Shown: positions 26,533 to 36,204, counted from the first letter of the stretch. The stretch is 64,000 bases of DNA from TMP-86 sp044226865 (GCA_044226865.1 JBGAGE010000007.1:248001-312000), one strand, 5' to 3'. Program-made: numbers and translations. Notes: generated by a model not told the origin, from the sequence alone.

Positions 26533-26567
26533 GAATCCTCTCCCTAATGCCTTTGTCGGCCTTTGCC

Positions 26568-27086
26568 TTAGTCAGTAAGCGCCAACGAGGCGGGTCGCTC
26601 GATATAGCCGCCGAGACCGTCCGGAACGATTTCGATCAGACTGATTTTGCTGGGCGTGATCTCGGTGATCTTCCCATCGTTCTGTCCCAGGTAATTGCCG
26701 GGCTGCACCTTGTGCACCAGCCCGTCCTTGGATTGCACCAGGCCGTAAAAACCGCCGCCGACCTTCAAGGTGCCCACCATCTTCATCGTGTCGAGGGAGA
26801 TGCCCTCGAGGAATTCGCGATTGCGGCGCGAGTTCGGACGCAGCGAGGGCCCGCCATTGGCGGCATTGGCACCCTGTGGCTGGAACGGCGAGCGCTTGGC
26901 GCCCACGTCATAGACGAAGGTTTCGTAGGGCTTGATCTCAGGCACCGGCTCGATCTTGCCGCCCGGCCTTGCCTTGGTTTGCGTCACCCATTGTTCGAGA
27001 TCCGAGCGCCCGCCACCACAGGCGGCGAGGCTCAACGCCGCACCGGCGACGGCGCTCAGGGCGATGACGCGGGACAGTCGGCTCAT
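26568..27086 (-). CDS. pilP: Type IV pilus assembly lipoprotein PilP
   Basis: The 172 aa lipoprotein has LSLAACGGG as lipobox (Cys near residue 23), a flexible linker with PEIKPYETFVYD, and a C-terminal beta domain with FLEGISLDTMKMVGTL and VQPGNYLGQNDGKI, typical of PilP. It links the inner-membrane PilNO complex to the PilQ secretin. Its ATG overlaps the pilO stop by four bases (ATGA). Confidence 0.95.
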   Translation of the reverse strand: MSRLSRVIALSAVAGAALSLAACGGGRSDLEQWVTQTKARPGGKIEPVPEIKPYETFVYDVGAKRSPFQPQGANAANGGPSLRPNSRRNREFLEGISLDTMKMVGTLKVGGGFYGLVQSKDGLVHKVQPGNYLGQNDGKITEITPSKISLIEIVPDGLGGYIERPASLALTD

Positions 27087-27727
27087 GTGGACCCCACTTT
27101 CTTGCGCGGCGCCTTCTGCTCGGCGCCACCGCCGCTGTCATCGTCGAGATAACGGTAGGTCTTGGCGGTGAGCTCCATGGTCAGCTGGTCGAACGCGCCC
27201 TTGTCGACCGGCTTGATCTCGATGTCGTGCAACGTGACGATGCGCGGCAGTGCCGCGATGCCGCTGACGAAGGTGCCGAACTCGTGGTAGGAGCCGACCA
27301 GGCGGATCTTGATCGGCAGTTCCGCATAGAAGCCCTTGCTCTGCTCGCTCGAGGGCTGGAACAGCTTTTCCGTCAGGCCGGCCGCGAGGCCCGTCTGCGA
27401 GATGTCGACGAGAAGATTCGGCACCTCGGTCTTGCCGGGGAGCTGGCGCAACATGGCGCCGAAGGATTTCTCCATCTCGGCGAGCTGCGCCTTGTAGGCC
27501 TCGAGGTTCGCCGCGCGCTGCTGCTTGGTCTCGAACTGCTGGCGCAGATCCTGCTCCTCCTGTTCCGCCTTCTGCAGGATGGGGCGGTCATCGCTCCACA
27601 GCACCGCATACCACAGGATGCCGGAGACGGCAGCGAAGATCACCGCGATGAAGAACCCGCGCACCGGCAGCGGCCAGCGCCCCGGATCCTTCGGGTCGAT
27701 CGTCTTTAATTGCTCGACGAAATTCAT
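27083..27727 (-). CDS. pilO: Type IV pilus inner-membrane alignment protein PilO
   Basis: The 214 aa protein has a short cytoplasmic head (MNFVEQLKTIDPKDPGRWP), one membrane helix (FFIAVIFAAVSGILWYAVLW), a coiled-coil segment (LQKAEQEEQDLRQQFETKQQ) and a C-terminal ferredoxin-like domain with FAELP-like YAELPIKIRLVGSYHEFG. It pairs with PilN to align the pilus machine. I chose ATG 27727, which overlaps the pilN stop; the longer frame to 27868 is antisense-like sequence. Confidence 0.95.
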   Translation of the reverse strand: MNFVEQLKTIDPKDPGRWPLPVRGFFIAVIFAAVSGILWYAVLWSDDRPILQKAEQEEQDLRQQFETKQQRAANLEAYKAQLAEMEKSFGAMLRQLPGKTEVPNLLVDISQTGLAAGLTEKLFQPSSEQSKGFYAELPIKIRLVGSYHEFGTFVSGIAALPRIVTLHDIEIKPVDKGAFDQLTMELTAKTYRYLDDDSGGGAEQKAPRKKVGST

Positions 27728-28311
27728 TTGGCGGCCACCTTCTTGGTATTGGCGTCGGGCGCATCCAGATCCACGCCAATGGTGTCGGCGTAGAGCGTGA
27801 AGCTGGAACCGCCGGTGGGCGAGTTCTGCGCGGTCTCGACCACTTCCAGCACCGGGTTGTTGAGCCACTGCGAGGCATCGATGCTGCGCATGAACGTCGA
27901 CACGCGCGTGCTCGACTGCGCGATGCCATGGATTTCCAGTTTCTTGCCCGTCTGCTTCACGGAGGTGAGATACACACCATCCGGAACAGTCTTCACGACT
28001 TCATCGAACAGGTGCACCACCTCGGGCCGGCTGCGCTGCAGCTTTTCGATGATGGCCATGCGCGCCACCAGGCGCTGCTTGCGGTTCTCGAGATCGAGGA
28101 TGTCGGTGATCTGCTCGTCGAGCTTGCCGATCTCCTTCTTGAGGTAGATGTTCTTCTCGGTCTGGGAGTCGATCCAGCCCGAATACATCAGCTTGCCCAG
28201 GCCGAGAACGGCGAAGCCCGCCGCCACCGCGCCGCCCGCGGCGACGAAGAATTGACGGCGGCGATCCTTGCGTTCTTGTTCGCGCCACGGAAGTAGGTTG
28301 ATACGCGGCAT
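27724..28311 (-). CDS. pilN: Type IV pilus assembly protein PilN
   Basis: The 195 aa protein begins with the PilN motif INLLPWREQERKDRR, which binds PilM in the cytoplasm. A membrane helix follows (about 23-45, FFVAAGGAVAAGFAVLGLG), then a coiled coil (KKEIGKLDEQITDILDLENR) and a ferredoxin-like periplasmic domain with GVYLTSVKQTGKKLEIHG. It forms heterodimers with PilO. It lies nine bases after pilM. Confidence 0.96.
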   Translation of the reverse strand: MPRINLLPWREQERKDRRRQFFVAAGGAVAAGFAVLGLGKLMYSGWIDSQTEKNIYLKKEIGKLDEQITDILDLENRKQRLVARMAIIEKLQRSRPEVVHLFDEVVKTVPDGVYLTSVKQTGKKLEIHGIAQSSTRVSTFMRSIDASQWLNNPVLEVVETAQNSPTGGSSFTLYADTIGVDLDAPDANTKKVAAK

Positions 28312-28320
28312 TAGGGCCCC

Positions 28321-29385
28321 TTAATCAAAACTGCGCAGCGCCAGGCCGCATGCGGTCAGCAAGGCCGTGGCGTCGCGTCCCACCGCTTGCGCCTTGGCTT
28401 TCGAGGAAACTTTCATGTTGCCGAGCGGATCACCGCGCTCGGCCGAGATGCCGACGCGGCTGGAGATGACCTCCGCCACACCGGAAATATTTGCACAGCC
28501 GCCGCAGATGAGGATCTGGTCGGGCTGCGCGCGGCCACTGCCGGATGCGAGATAGAACTGCAGCGAGCGGCTCACCTGCTGCGTCATGTCATCGATGAAG
28601 GGATCGAGCACTTCCGGCTGGTAGTTGCTCGGCAACCCGCCTTCCTTCTTGGCGCGCCCCGCTTCCTCCATGGAAAGGCCGTAGGTGCGCATGATCTCCT
28701 CGGTGAGCTGCTGCCCGCCGAAGGCGAAGTCACGCGTGTACACCACTTTCAAATCCTTGAGGACCGAGAACGTGGTGCTGCTGGCGCCGAAGTCGACCAC
28801 CGCGACGGTGCGGTCGGCGCCGCCGTCCGGCATCTGGTGACGCATCAGCGAACAGGCATTTTCCAGTGCAAAAGCTTCCACGTCGACGATGCGGGCGGTA
28901 AGGCCGGAGGCGCGCACGGCCGCCTGGCGTTGCTCGACGTTCTCGGTGCGAGTGGCGACCAGCAGCACGTCGAGCATTTCGGGATCTTTTTCCGAAGGGC
29001 CGATGACCTGGAAGTCGTAGCTGACTTCCTCCATCGGGAAGGGGATGTACTGGTCGGCCTGCATTTCCACCTGGCCTTCCAGTTCGTTCTCACCCAGGCT
29101 CTTGGGCATCTGGATGACCTTGGTGATCGCTGCGTCGCCGCTGATGGCGATGGCGGCCTCGCGGGCACGAGCACCGGAACGTTTTACAGCGCGCCGGATC
29201 GCCTCGCCGACAGCTTCGGCATCGACGATGGCCTTTTCGTTGATCGCATTGTGCGGCGTGGGCTCGGCCGCGTAAGACTCCACGCGATACTGTCCGCCCG
29301 ACATGGCGAGCTCAATGAGCTTGACCGAGGACGTCGTAATATCGAGACCCAGCAAAGGGCGATATCGTTTACCGAATGACCACAC
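28321..29385 (-). CDS. pilM: Type IV pilus assembly ATPase-fold protein PilM
   Basis: The 354 aa protein is an actin-like ATPase-fold protein of PilM type. LLGLDITTSSVKLIEL forms the first phosphate loop, VDFGASSTTFSVL the second, and CGGCANISG the adenosine motif. IVDVEAFALENA lies between the first two. It sits at the cytoplasmic face of the pilus machine and binds PilN. It starts the pilMNOPQ operon, divergent from the PBP1A gene as in many gammaproteobacteria. Confidence 0.96.
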   Translation of the reverse strand: MWSFGKRYRPLLGLDITTSSVKLIELAMSGGQYRVESYAAEPTPHNAINEKAIVDAEAVGEAIRRAVKRSGARAREAAIAISGDAAITKVIQMPKSLGENELEGQVEMQADQYIPFPMEEVSYDFQVIGPSEKDPEMLDVLLVATRTENVEQRQAAVRASGLTARIVDVEAFALENACSLMRHQMPDGGADRTVAVVDFGASSTTFSVLKDLKVVYTRDFAFGGQQLTEEIMRTYGLSMEEAGRAKKEGGLPSNYQPEVLDPFIDDMTQQVSRSLQFYLASGSGRAQPDQILICGGCANISGVAEVISSRVGISAERGDPLGNMKVSSKAKAQAVGRDATALLTACGLALRSFD

Positions 29386-29552
29386 GGGTTTTCCTTTTCG
29401 GTCAGTACGTTAGAGCGGAATCAGCCGCGCAAGATTAAACTTTAGGACGAACAAATAGCAAGAAACTGTTAAATCACTCATTCCGTCCCACCCCAAACGA
29501 GAGGGCTGTAATATGCCCTCCGTACAGGCGCATTAAGTTAGAGCCCCTTGAA
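29386..29552. promoter_or_regulatory. Divergent promoter region of pilM and the PBP1A gene
   Basis: These 167 bases are more AT-rich than the flanks and must hold the promoters for both operons. On the minus strand TTGCTA and TTTAAT are spaced by 16 bases around 29420-29460 and form a plausible sigma-70 promoter for pilM. The exact transcription starts are not shown. Confidence 0.5.
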
Positions 29553-32018
29553 GTGTCCCGACGTTACCTAGTTCTCATATCTCGAATTTGCGTGATCCTG
29601 GTCGGCGTGATCGCGTTGGCAGTCTTCGCCAATGTCTGTGCCTACGCCTATTTGAGGCCCGCGTTGCCCGAAGTGGGCACCCTGTTGGACGTTCCGCTAC
29701 AGGTGCCCTTGCGCATTTACACGCGCGATGGGCGGCTGATCGCGGCGATCGGCGAGCAGCGGCGCATTCCGGTGACCTACGAGCAGATCCCCAAGCAGCT
29801 GGTGCATGCCTTCCTGGCCGCCGAGGACGACCGCTTCTTCACGCACCATGGTGTTGATTGGCAAGGGATTTTGCGCGCCATGGTGGCGAACCTGAAGGCT
29901 GGTGGGGTGCGCCAGGGCGGCAGCACCATCACCCAGCAGGTGGCGCGGGACATGTTCCTGGACTCCCGCCGGAGCTTGAAGCGCAAGGTCAGCGAAATCT
30001 ACCTCTCCCTGCTGATGGAGACCGAGTTCAGCAAGGAGCAGATCTTCACCCTGTTCGCCAACAAGACCTTCCTGGGGCAACGCGCCTATGGGGTGGCAGC
30101 CGCGGCGGAGGTGTATTTCGGCAAGACCCTTGACCAACTGACGGTCAGCGAAATGGCCATCCTGGCCGGTATTCCCCAGGCGCCCTCCAAATGGAACCCC
30201 GTGGCCAGCATCGAGGGGGCCCGCAACCGCCGCACCTACGTGCTGCGTCGCATGCAGGACCTGGGATTCATCACCCCTGCCGAGCATGACGCGGCCAATG
30301 CCGAGCCGATCGAATCCCGGCTGCATGGTCCCTCGGTCGAGGTGGACGCCCCCTATGTAGCCGAAATGGCGCGCGCGGAGATGCTGAACCGCTATGGCGA
30401 CTCGGTGTACACCGCCGGCTACAAGGTGTTCACCACCATCGACAGCCGCCTGCAACGCGCCGGCATCATCGCGCTGCGCACGGGGCTGCTGGAATACGAC
30501 CGGCGCCATGGCTATCGCGGTCCGGTGGCCAAGGTCAATGCGCCCAAGTCCACGCGCAGCACGGATTGGGAAACGGCACTCGAGGATTTCCCGGTCATCG
30601 GCGGGCTGCGACCGGCGCTGGTGCGCGATGTGGAGGCCAAGAGCGCGCGCATCTTCGTGCACGACCTCGGCTTCATGACACTGCCGTGGGAGAAGATGTC
30701 CTGGGCGCGCCGCCAGCTCCCGGAAGCCAAGGTGGGCGCGGCGCCGACCACGGCGGCGGAGATCTTGAAGCGCGGCGATGTGATCTACACCGTGGGCAAC
30801 AGCGCCGATTCGCTGCAGTTCGTGCAGGTGCCGGAGGCGCAGAGCGCGCTGGTGGCGGTGGATCCGAAGGACGGCGCCGTGGCCTGCATCGTCGGCGGCT
30901 TCGATTTCTTCCAGAGCAAGTTCAACCGCGTCACGCAGGCGCGCCGCCAGCCGGGTTCGGCCTTCAAGCCCTTCATCTACGCAGCCGCGTTCGACAAGGG
31001 CTTTACGCCGGCGAGCGTGATCCTCGATGCGCCCATCGTGTACGACGATCCGAACAGCGACAAGCAGTGGCGCCCCGGAAACGATTCGAAGAAATTCTAC
31101 GGCCCCACCCGCCTGCGCGAGGCGCTGATCCGCTCGCGCAATCTCGTGTCGGTGCGATTGCTGCGTGAGATAGGCGTGGGCTACGCGCTCAACTACCTGC
31201 CACGCTTCGGATTCGATAAATCGCAGCTTCCCGACAACCTGACGCTGGCGCTGGGCACGGGCGCGCTGACGCCGCTGCAACTCGCCACCAGCTACTCGGC
31301 CTTCGCCAACGGCGGCTTCCGCGTCAGCTCCTACTACATCGAGCGTGTCGAGGATGCGGCCGGCAAGGTGCTGTCGCAGGCACAGCCCAAGTTCGCCTGC
31401 TTCGAATGCATCGACCAGGTCAAGCACGACAACGGAGCGGTGAACGACGACGTGCCGGCCGCGCTCAAGAACATGATCGGTCCCGACAAGCTGCGCGGCG
31501 GCCACGGCACGCTGCCCGGCAAGGAACTCGCGCCGCAGGCCATCAAGCCGCAGGTGGCCTATCTGCTCACCGACATGATGGCCGATGTGATCAAGCGCGG
31601 CACGGGCCGGCGGGCGCTGTCGCTGAATCGCCCCGACATCGCCGGCAAGACCGGCACCACCAACGATCACCTCGACGGCTGGTTCTCCGGCTTCAACAGC
31701 GACCTCGTCGCCACCGTGTGGGTGGGCTTCGACCAGCTGCGTACCCTCGGCGATGGCGAGGAAGGCGCGCGCGTCGCGGTGCCGATCTGGGTGTATTTCA
31801 TGCACGATGCCCTGGAGGGCGTGCCGCAGCATCCCATTCCGATGCCCGACGGCCTGGTGACGGTGCGCATCTCGCCAGACACCGGCCTGCTGGCCAGTGC
31901 CGACAACCCCAACGGCATCATGGAGACGTTCATCGAAGGAAGCCTGCCGCGAGCCGAGAGCTACGAGGGCCAGGCCGGCGAAAATCCAATGAACGACGGG
32001 GACAAACCGTTGTTCTAA
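29553..32018 (+). CDS. mrcA: Penicillin-binding protein 1A (bifunctional transglycosylase/transpeptidase)
   Basis: The 821 aa protein has an N-terminal membrane helix and a GT51 domain with EDDRFFTHHGVDW (catalytic Glu), QGGSTITQQVARD and KRKVSEIYLSLLME. The transpeptidase domain shows the serine motif SAFKPF, SRN as SxN and KTGTTND as KTG. An OB-like insertion lies between them, typical of class A PBP1A. It polymerises and cross-links peptidoglycan. The start is a GTG at 29553. Confidence 0.96.
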   Translation: MSRRYLVLISRICVILVGVIALAVFANVCAYAYLRPALPEVGTLLDVPLQVPLRIYTRDGRLIAAIGEQRRIPVTYEQIPKQLVHAFLAAEDDRFFTHHGVDWQGILRAMVANLKAGGVRQGGSTITQQVARDMFLDSRRSLKRKVSEIYLSLLMETEFSKEQIFTLFANKTFLGQRAYGVAAAAEVYFGKTLDQLTVSEMAILAGIPQAPSKWNPVASIEGARNRRTYVLRRMQDLGFITPAEHDAANAEPIESRLHGPSVEVDAPYVAEMARAEMLNRYGDSVYTAGYKVFTTIDSRLQRAGIIALRTGLLEYDRRHGYRGPVAKVNAPKSTRSTDWETALEDFPVIGGLRPALVRDVEAKSARIFVHDLGFMTLPWEKMSWARRQLPEAKVGAAPTTAAEILKRGDVIYTVGNSADSLQFVQVPEAQSALVAVDPKDGAVACIVGGFDFFQSKFNRVTQARRQPGSAFKPFIYAAAFDKGFTPASVILDAPIVYDDPNSDKQWRPGNDSKKFYGPTRLREALIRSRNLVSVRLLREIGVGYALNYLPRFGFDKSQLPDNLTLALGTGALTPLQLATSYSAFANGGFRVSSYYIERVEDAAGKVLSQAQPKFACFECIDQVKHDNGAVNDDVPAALKNMIGPDKLRGGHGTLPGKELAPQAIKPQVAYLLTDMMADVIKRGTGRRALSLNRPDIAGKTGTTNDHLDGWFSGFNSDLVATVWVGFDQLRTLGDGEEGARVAVPIWVYFMHDALEGVPQHPIPMPDGLVTVRISPDTGLLASADNPNGIMETFIEGSLPRAESYEGQAGENPMNDGDKPLF

Positions 32019-32044
32019 GGGTGACACCCACAGCGAGCTCACCG

Positions 32045-32656
32045 ATGCCGAAGCGATTTTCCCAACGAGCCGACGATCTGCGCCGCGCGCTGGCGCAGGA
32101 AGCGGCGCGCGTCATGGCAACGGGCGGCATCGAGGATTTCCTGCTGGCCAAGCGCAAGGCCGCGGAGCGCCTGGGTGTGGACGATGCCGCCGTCCTGCCC
32201 AAGAACACCGAGATCGAGGCGGCGCTGCGTGAATACCAGCGGTTGTTCGGCGGCTCCGCACACGACCAGACGCTCAAGGAGCTGCGCAGGACCGCGCTTT
32301 CCGCCATGCAGATGCTGCGCGAATTCCAGCCCCGGCTGGTCGGGCCCGTCTTGTCGGGCACCGCCACCGGCAACAGCGAGATCAATCTGCACGTGTTCGC
32401 GGAGCCCGCCGAATCGGTGGCCATGAAGCTGCTGGATGTCGGTGTGCCACACGAACTGCACGAACGCCGCGTGCGCATGGATTCGGAGCGCACGCTGAAT
32501 TACCCGTCGCTGCGGTTTCATGCCGAAGAGTGGCTGGTCGACGCGACCGTGTTTCCGGTCGACGGAATCCGCCAGGCCCCCTATTCGCCGGTAGACGGCA
32601 AGCCCATGCGGCGCGCGGACGCCCGCGAGGTTTCAGAGCTCATCGAGGCCGGATGA
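32045..32656 (+). CDS. Conserved hypothetical protein (nucleotidyltransferase-like)
   Basis: The 203 aa product starts at ATG 32045, 26 bases after the PBP1A gene, and is probably co-transcribed. It begins with a helical region (KRFSQRADDLRRALAQEAAR, then IEDFLLAKRKAAERLGV) and has a second part with LVGPVLSGTATGNSEINLHVF and VDATVFPVDGIRQAPYSPVD. The pattern matches a conserved gammaproteobacterial family whose members are sometimes loosely named as MurC-like; no ligase motif is visible here. The G-S/T-like GTATGNSEI with later acidic strands is suggestive of a nucleotidyltransferase fold, but that is inference. Confidence 0.7.
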   Translation: MPKRFSQRADDLRRALAQEAARVMATGGIEDFLLAKRKAAERLGVDDAAVLPKNTEIEAALREYQRLFGGSAHDQTLKELRRTALSAMQMLREFQPRLVGPVLSGTATGNSEINLHVFAEPAESVAMKLLDVGVPHELHERRVRMDSERTLNYPSLRFHAEEWLVDATVFPVDGIRQAPYSPVDGKPMRRADAREVSELIEAG

Positions 32657-33000
32657 ACGGCCGCGGGGCGTAGAACGATTCACCTCCGATGTAGTGACGC
32701 ACCCAGGGACGGCTGTCACCACCCGAGTGAGGCACCCACTCCGCCCAGGAGCATGAACATCAACTTCTTGACTCGGCAAACCTGAAGACGGGGCGATCGC
32801 TGTTTTTGTCCGCTCTGAAACTCGTTACGCGGACACCTACGCAGTTCCCTCCGCTCCCGTGCTGCCGCAAGCCGCTGCGCGATCATTGCTCCAAGACTCG
32901 CTTTGTCGCCGTCGCGCGCGCGGGAGGGGAAAGCAGCAGGTCTTAAAGCAAGAAAGCCCGCAAAAGCGGGCTTTCGAGCGTCAATGGAACCGAGGAAGAA
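32657..33000. other. Intergenic gap between the PBP1A operon and gltA
   Basis: The 344 bases carry a hairpin terminator at 32952-32975. The rest shows no reading frame with a ribosome site, no tRNA cloverleaf and no repeat that I can support. Confidence 0.5.
32952..32975 (-). terminator. Terminator-like hairpin after gltA
   Basis: GAAAGCCCGC and GCGGGCTTTC pair perfectly around AAAA. On the minus strand the stem is followed by a T-rich TTGCTTTAAG; the A/T ends of the stem could also let it act in the plus direction. It lies 25 bases after the citrate synthase stop codon. Confidence 0.75.
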
Positions 33001-34293
33001 CTAGCGATCCGTGATCTTGCGGTATTCGCGCTGCTTAGGCCCCGTATAAAGCTGCCGCGGCCTCCCGATCTTCATGCCAGGATCGGATACCATCTCCTGC
33101 CAATGTGCCACCCAGCCGGCGGTGCGGGCGATGGCGAACATCACCGTGAACATCGAGCGGGGAATGCCCAGGGCGCTGTAGATGATGCCGGAGTAGAAAT
33201 CCACATTCGGGTAGAGCTTGCGGGCGACGAAGTACTCGTCCTTCAGCGCGATTTCCTCGAGTTTCAGGGCGAGCTCGAACAGCGGATCGTTCTGCCGGCC
33301 GAGTTTTTCCAACACGCGATGGCACATGCCACGGATGATCTTGGCGCGCGGGTCGAAGTTCTTGTACACGCGATGGCCGAAGCCCATCAGGCGCACGTTG
33401 TCGTTCTTGTCCTTCACGCGTGCGAGGAACTTCGGGATGTCGGCGACGCTGCCGATCTCATCCAGCATCTCCAACACGGCTTCGTTGGCACCGCCGTGCG
33501 CCGGGCCCCACAGGGCCGAGACGCCCGCGGAAATGGCGGCGTAGGGATTGGCGCCGGTGCTGCCGGCCAGGCGAACCGTGGAGGTGCTGGCGTTCTGTTC
33601 GTGGTCGGCGTGCAGGATGAACAACAGGTCCAACGCTTCTGCGCACACCGGATCGATCATGTACGGCTCGCATGGCACGGCAAAGAACATGTTGAGCATG
33701 TTCGAGCAGTAGCGCAGGTCGTTGCGCGGGTACACGAAGGGCTGGCCGAGCGAATGCTTGTAGGCCGCCGCGGCGATGGTCGGGATCTTGGCGATGATGC
33801 GGTGGGCGAAGATCTCGCGGTGCCGCGGGTCATCGATGTCCGTGGTGTCGTGGTAGAAGGCGGCCATCGAGGCCACCACGGCCGAGACCATGGCCATGGG
33901 GTGCGCATTGTGGTGGAACCCCTGGAAGAACCGCAGCAGCTGCTCGTTCACCATGGTGTGGCGCATGATCGAGTTCAGGAACGCGGACAGCTGGTCCTTG
34001 GTGGGCAGCTCACCGTAGATGAGCAGATTGGCGACCTCCAGGAAGCTGGATTTCTCCGCCAGCTGCTCGATGGGATAGCCGCGATGCAGGAGCACCCCGG
34101 CCTCGCCGTCGATGTAGGTGATCTTGCTCTCGGTGCTGGCAGTGGCCATGAACCCGGGATCGAAGGTGAAAACCCCCTGGTCCTTGGTCAGGTTGGCAAT
34201 GTTGATCACATCGGGTCCGATCGTCCCCGAACGTGCGTCCATCTGGGAGGTCTTGCCGGTGGCGAGGTTTTTCAGTTCGTACTTCGTGCTCAT
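33001..34293 (-). CDS. gltA: Citrate synthase (type II)
   Basis: The 430 aa protein has all type II motifs: GVFTFDPGF, GEAGVLLHRGYPIEQLAE, the active-site segment LWGPAHGGANEAVLEML, MGFGHRVYKNFDPRA, and LYPNVDFYSGIIY with the conserved Asp. It condenses oxaloacetate and acetyl-CoA at the entry of the TCA cycle. I chose ATG 34293 (MSTKYELKN); a TTG at 34305 lies four codons upstream. It is monocistronic, with a hairpin downstream. Confidence 0.97.
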   Translation of the reverse strand: MSTKYELKNLATGKTSQMDARSGTIGPDVINIANLTKDQGVFTFDPGFMATASTESKITYIDGEAGVLLHRGYPIEQLAEKSSFLEVANLLIYGELPTKDQLSAFLNSIMRHTMVNEQLLRFFQGFHHNAHPMAMVSAVVASMAAFYHDTTDIDDPRHREIFAHRIIAKIPTIAAAAYKHSLGQPFVYPRNDLRYCSNMLNMFFAVPCEPYMIDPVCAEALDLLFILHADHEQNASTSTVRLAGSTGANPYAAISAGVSALWGPAHGGANEAVLEMLDEIGSVADIPKFLARVKDKNDNVRLMGFGHRVYKNFDPRAKIIRGMCHRVLEKLGRQNDPLFELALKLEEIALKDEYFVARKLYPNVDFYSGIIYSALGIPRSMFTVMFAIARTAGWVAHWQEMVSDPGMKIGRPRQLYTGPKQREYRKITDR

Positions 34294-34485
34294 GCGCGTC
34301 TTCAACTCGAGTCAGTTGCTTCGTATTTAAATTATCGGCAGCGTTGCATGGGCCTCTAGTGAAAATCAAGGGCCGCTACCACAACTGCGAGCGGTTAGCG
34401 TGACGGAACGCCCAGTTGGGATATGAAGACCCCGTAAGAAGGGTCATGCGAGGGCCGCGCGTGTGTCGGAATGGCCGGCGGAGGA

Positions 34486-35976
34486 TTACTCGACGGTCTT
34501 GAACGGAGTGCCTGGCTTGGGTTCCTTGGACGGATAGAGGTCGTTGATCAGGCGCAATTGCTGCACCGGATATTCAGCCAGCGGAGAATTCCTGGCCACG
34601 TCCGCGATGCGGGTGTTCTGATCGGCCTTCTGGATCTTCAAGCGATAAGGCTCGGCCAACGGGAACTCGGCCGTGCGCATCTTGCGGAAGGTCTCCATCA
34701 CCGAGACGAACACCCGGTCCTGCGCCGGCAGGCCGTTCTCATTGGAGCGGCTCGCCGCCAGGAACAGGTAGGCGGACTTGCCCACGGCGATGACGCCGGC
34801 GCGGATGGGCGCATTGCCGAAAGGCGTGTTGCCGCTGCGGACCACCGCGGTGTAGCCCTGCAATCCGCCGGCGAGGTTCAGGAACTCGCCGTGATCCATG
34901 CCGCCGGAGTTGCCCTTGAGCGCGCGGCGCAGGAAGTCCTGCGGCGTCTCGTTGTCCTTCATCTCTTCCGTGGTCATGCGGATCAGCGCGTCCTTGGGGC
35001 GCGATACCGCCAGCAGCATCTCGCGCTCGTTCTGCACGCGCCAGCCGCGCGGGAAGGCCATCGTGATGCCGAGATCCGCGTGATAGAAGCGATTGTCGCG
35101 CACCAGGCCCTGCTGGCGGCTGCTGCCGAAGGGCAGGCCATCGATGTGCTTGAAGTATTCGTCCTGCTTGATCTCGCCGGAGTTGCCGGCAAGCTGCGCA
35201 CCGGCCTTGCCCGAAGCCACGATGGCCTGCTGCAGGCGGGTGTCGTTATCCGGGTGGGTGGCGAACACGCCGTGATAGATGTTCGGTTCGCGGCCTTCGG
35301 CCTTGGCCCGGTCGCGCTCGAAGGTTTCCTGGTTCTTGAGCGTACCCACGACCCAGATCATGGCCTGCGGGTCATAGCCGGCACGCGCGATGTATTCCGC
35401 ACCCAGGCTGTCGGCCTGCAGCTCCATGTCGCGGCCGTAGCCGCGCAGCAATGCCTCGCCGCCGATGCCCGCGAGGTCCGCCACGGCGCCGCTGCCGGTG
35501 AAGATGGCCGCACCCATCCCCAGGATGTTGGTGATGGCGCTCTGGCTCTGCTGCTTGACCGAGTGGCGGGCGGTCACGTGGCCGATTTCATGGCCGATCA
35601 CGCCCGCAAGCTCAGCCTCGGAATTGAGGTAGGCCATGATGCCGCGGGTGATGTAGATGTAGCCGCCGGGAATCGCGAAGGCGTTGATCTCATCGCTGTC
35701 GATGACGGTGAAATGGAACTGCAGTTCGGGGCGGTGGCTGAGCTTGGCCAACCGCTGCCCGATGCCGTTCACATAGTCTTGCAGCGCCTGGTCTTCATAG
35801 ACGCCGTAGATGCGGATGACCTGCTCGTGCGCGCGCCGGCCCTGCTCGATCTCACCCTTTTCGGAAACGAAGGTGACATCGTGCTCGCCCGTGACGGGAT
35901 TGCGCGCGCAGCTGCCGGTGAGGCCCGCACAAGCGGCCAAAACAAGCGCGAAAGCTGGCTTTACGACGCTTCGCAC
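34486..35976 (-). CDS. M48-family zinc metalloprotease lipoprotein
   Basis: The 496 aa protein has a lipobox (GLTGSC, Cys near residue 23). The M48 zinc motif GHEIGHVTARH appears around residue 137, and MELQADSLGAEYI supplies the third ligand Glu. A C-terminal half of about 200 aa is fused after it (MAFPRGWRVQN onward). It resembles periplasmic BepA/LoiP-type quality-control proteases, and HPDNDTRLQQA follows the catalytic domain as usual. It is 15 bases after rpmE on the same strand and may be co-transcribed. Confidence 0.87.
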   Translation of the reverse strand: MRSVVKPAFALVLAACAGLTGSCARNPVTGEHDVTFVSEKGEIEQGRRAHEQVIRIYGVYEDQALQDYVNGIGQRLAKLSHRPELQFHFTVIDSDEINAFAIPGGYIYITRGIMAYLNSEAELAGVIGHEIGHVTARHSVKQQSQSAITNILGMGAAIFTGSGAVADLAGIGGEALLRGYGRDMELQADSLGAEYIARAGYDPQAMIWVVGTLKNQETFERDRAKAEGREPNIYHGVFATHPDNDTRLQQAIVASGKAGAQLAGNSGEIKQDEYFKHIDGLPFGSSRQQGLVRDNRFYHADLGITMAFPRGWRVQNEREMLLAVSRPKDALIRMTTEEMKDNETPQDFLRRALKGNSGGMDHGEFLNLAGGLQGYTAVVRSGNTPFGNAPIRAGVIAVGKSAYLFLAASRSNENGLPAQDRVFVSVMETFRKMRTAEFPLAEPYRLKIQKADQNTRIADVARNSPLAEYPVQQLRLINDLYPSKEPKPGTPFKTVE

Positions 35977-35991
35977 AGGCCTCGCCGTGGC

Positions 35992-36204
35992 TTACTTGGC
36001 GGCGGCGGCGCCGTACTTCTTGCGGAACTTGTCCACGCGTCCGCCGGAGTCGACGATCTTCTGCTTGCCGGTGTAGAACGGATGGCAGTTCGAGCACACT
36101 TCGATGTTCAGGTCGTTCGCGACCGTGGAACGCGTCTCGAAGGTGTTGCCACAGGTGCACGTCACCTTGATGGCCTTGTACTCGGGATGAATGTCAGCTT
36201 TCAT
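35992..36204 (-). CDS. rpmE: Ribosomal protein bL31 (zinc-binding C+ form)
   Basis: The 70 aa protein has the four-Cys pattern of the zinc form: Cys16 and Cys18 in TCTCGN, and Cys37 and Cys40 in VCSNCHPFYTGKQK. It begins MKADIHPEYKAIKV and is of full length. It bridges the two ribosomal subunits. ATG 36204 fits the family; the longer frame to 36426 has no match. The cysteines imply zinc storage and typical Zur-linked replacement elsewhere, which is not visible here. Confidence 0.96.
   Translation of the reverse strand: MKADIHPEYKAIKVTCTCGNTFETRSTVANDLNIEVCSNCHPFYTGKQKIVDSGGRVDKFRKKYGAAAAK

Noticed and set aside
24499..26547. Long plus-strand open frame opposite pilQ
   Set aside because: Same reasoning: antisense shadow of the secretin, with low-complexity basic content.
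29697..32042. Long minus-strand open frame opposite the PBP1A gene
   Set aside because: Antisense shadow; the plus strand carries complete GT51 and transpeptidase motifs.
32657..32940. Possible small RNA before gltA
   Set aside because: No promoter or conserved structure could be supported beyond the terminator hairpin, which fits gltA.
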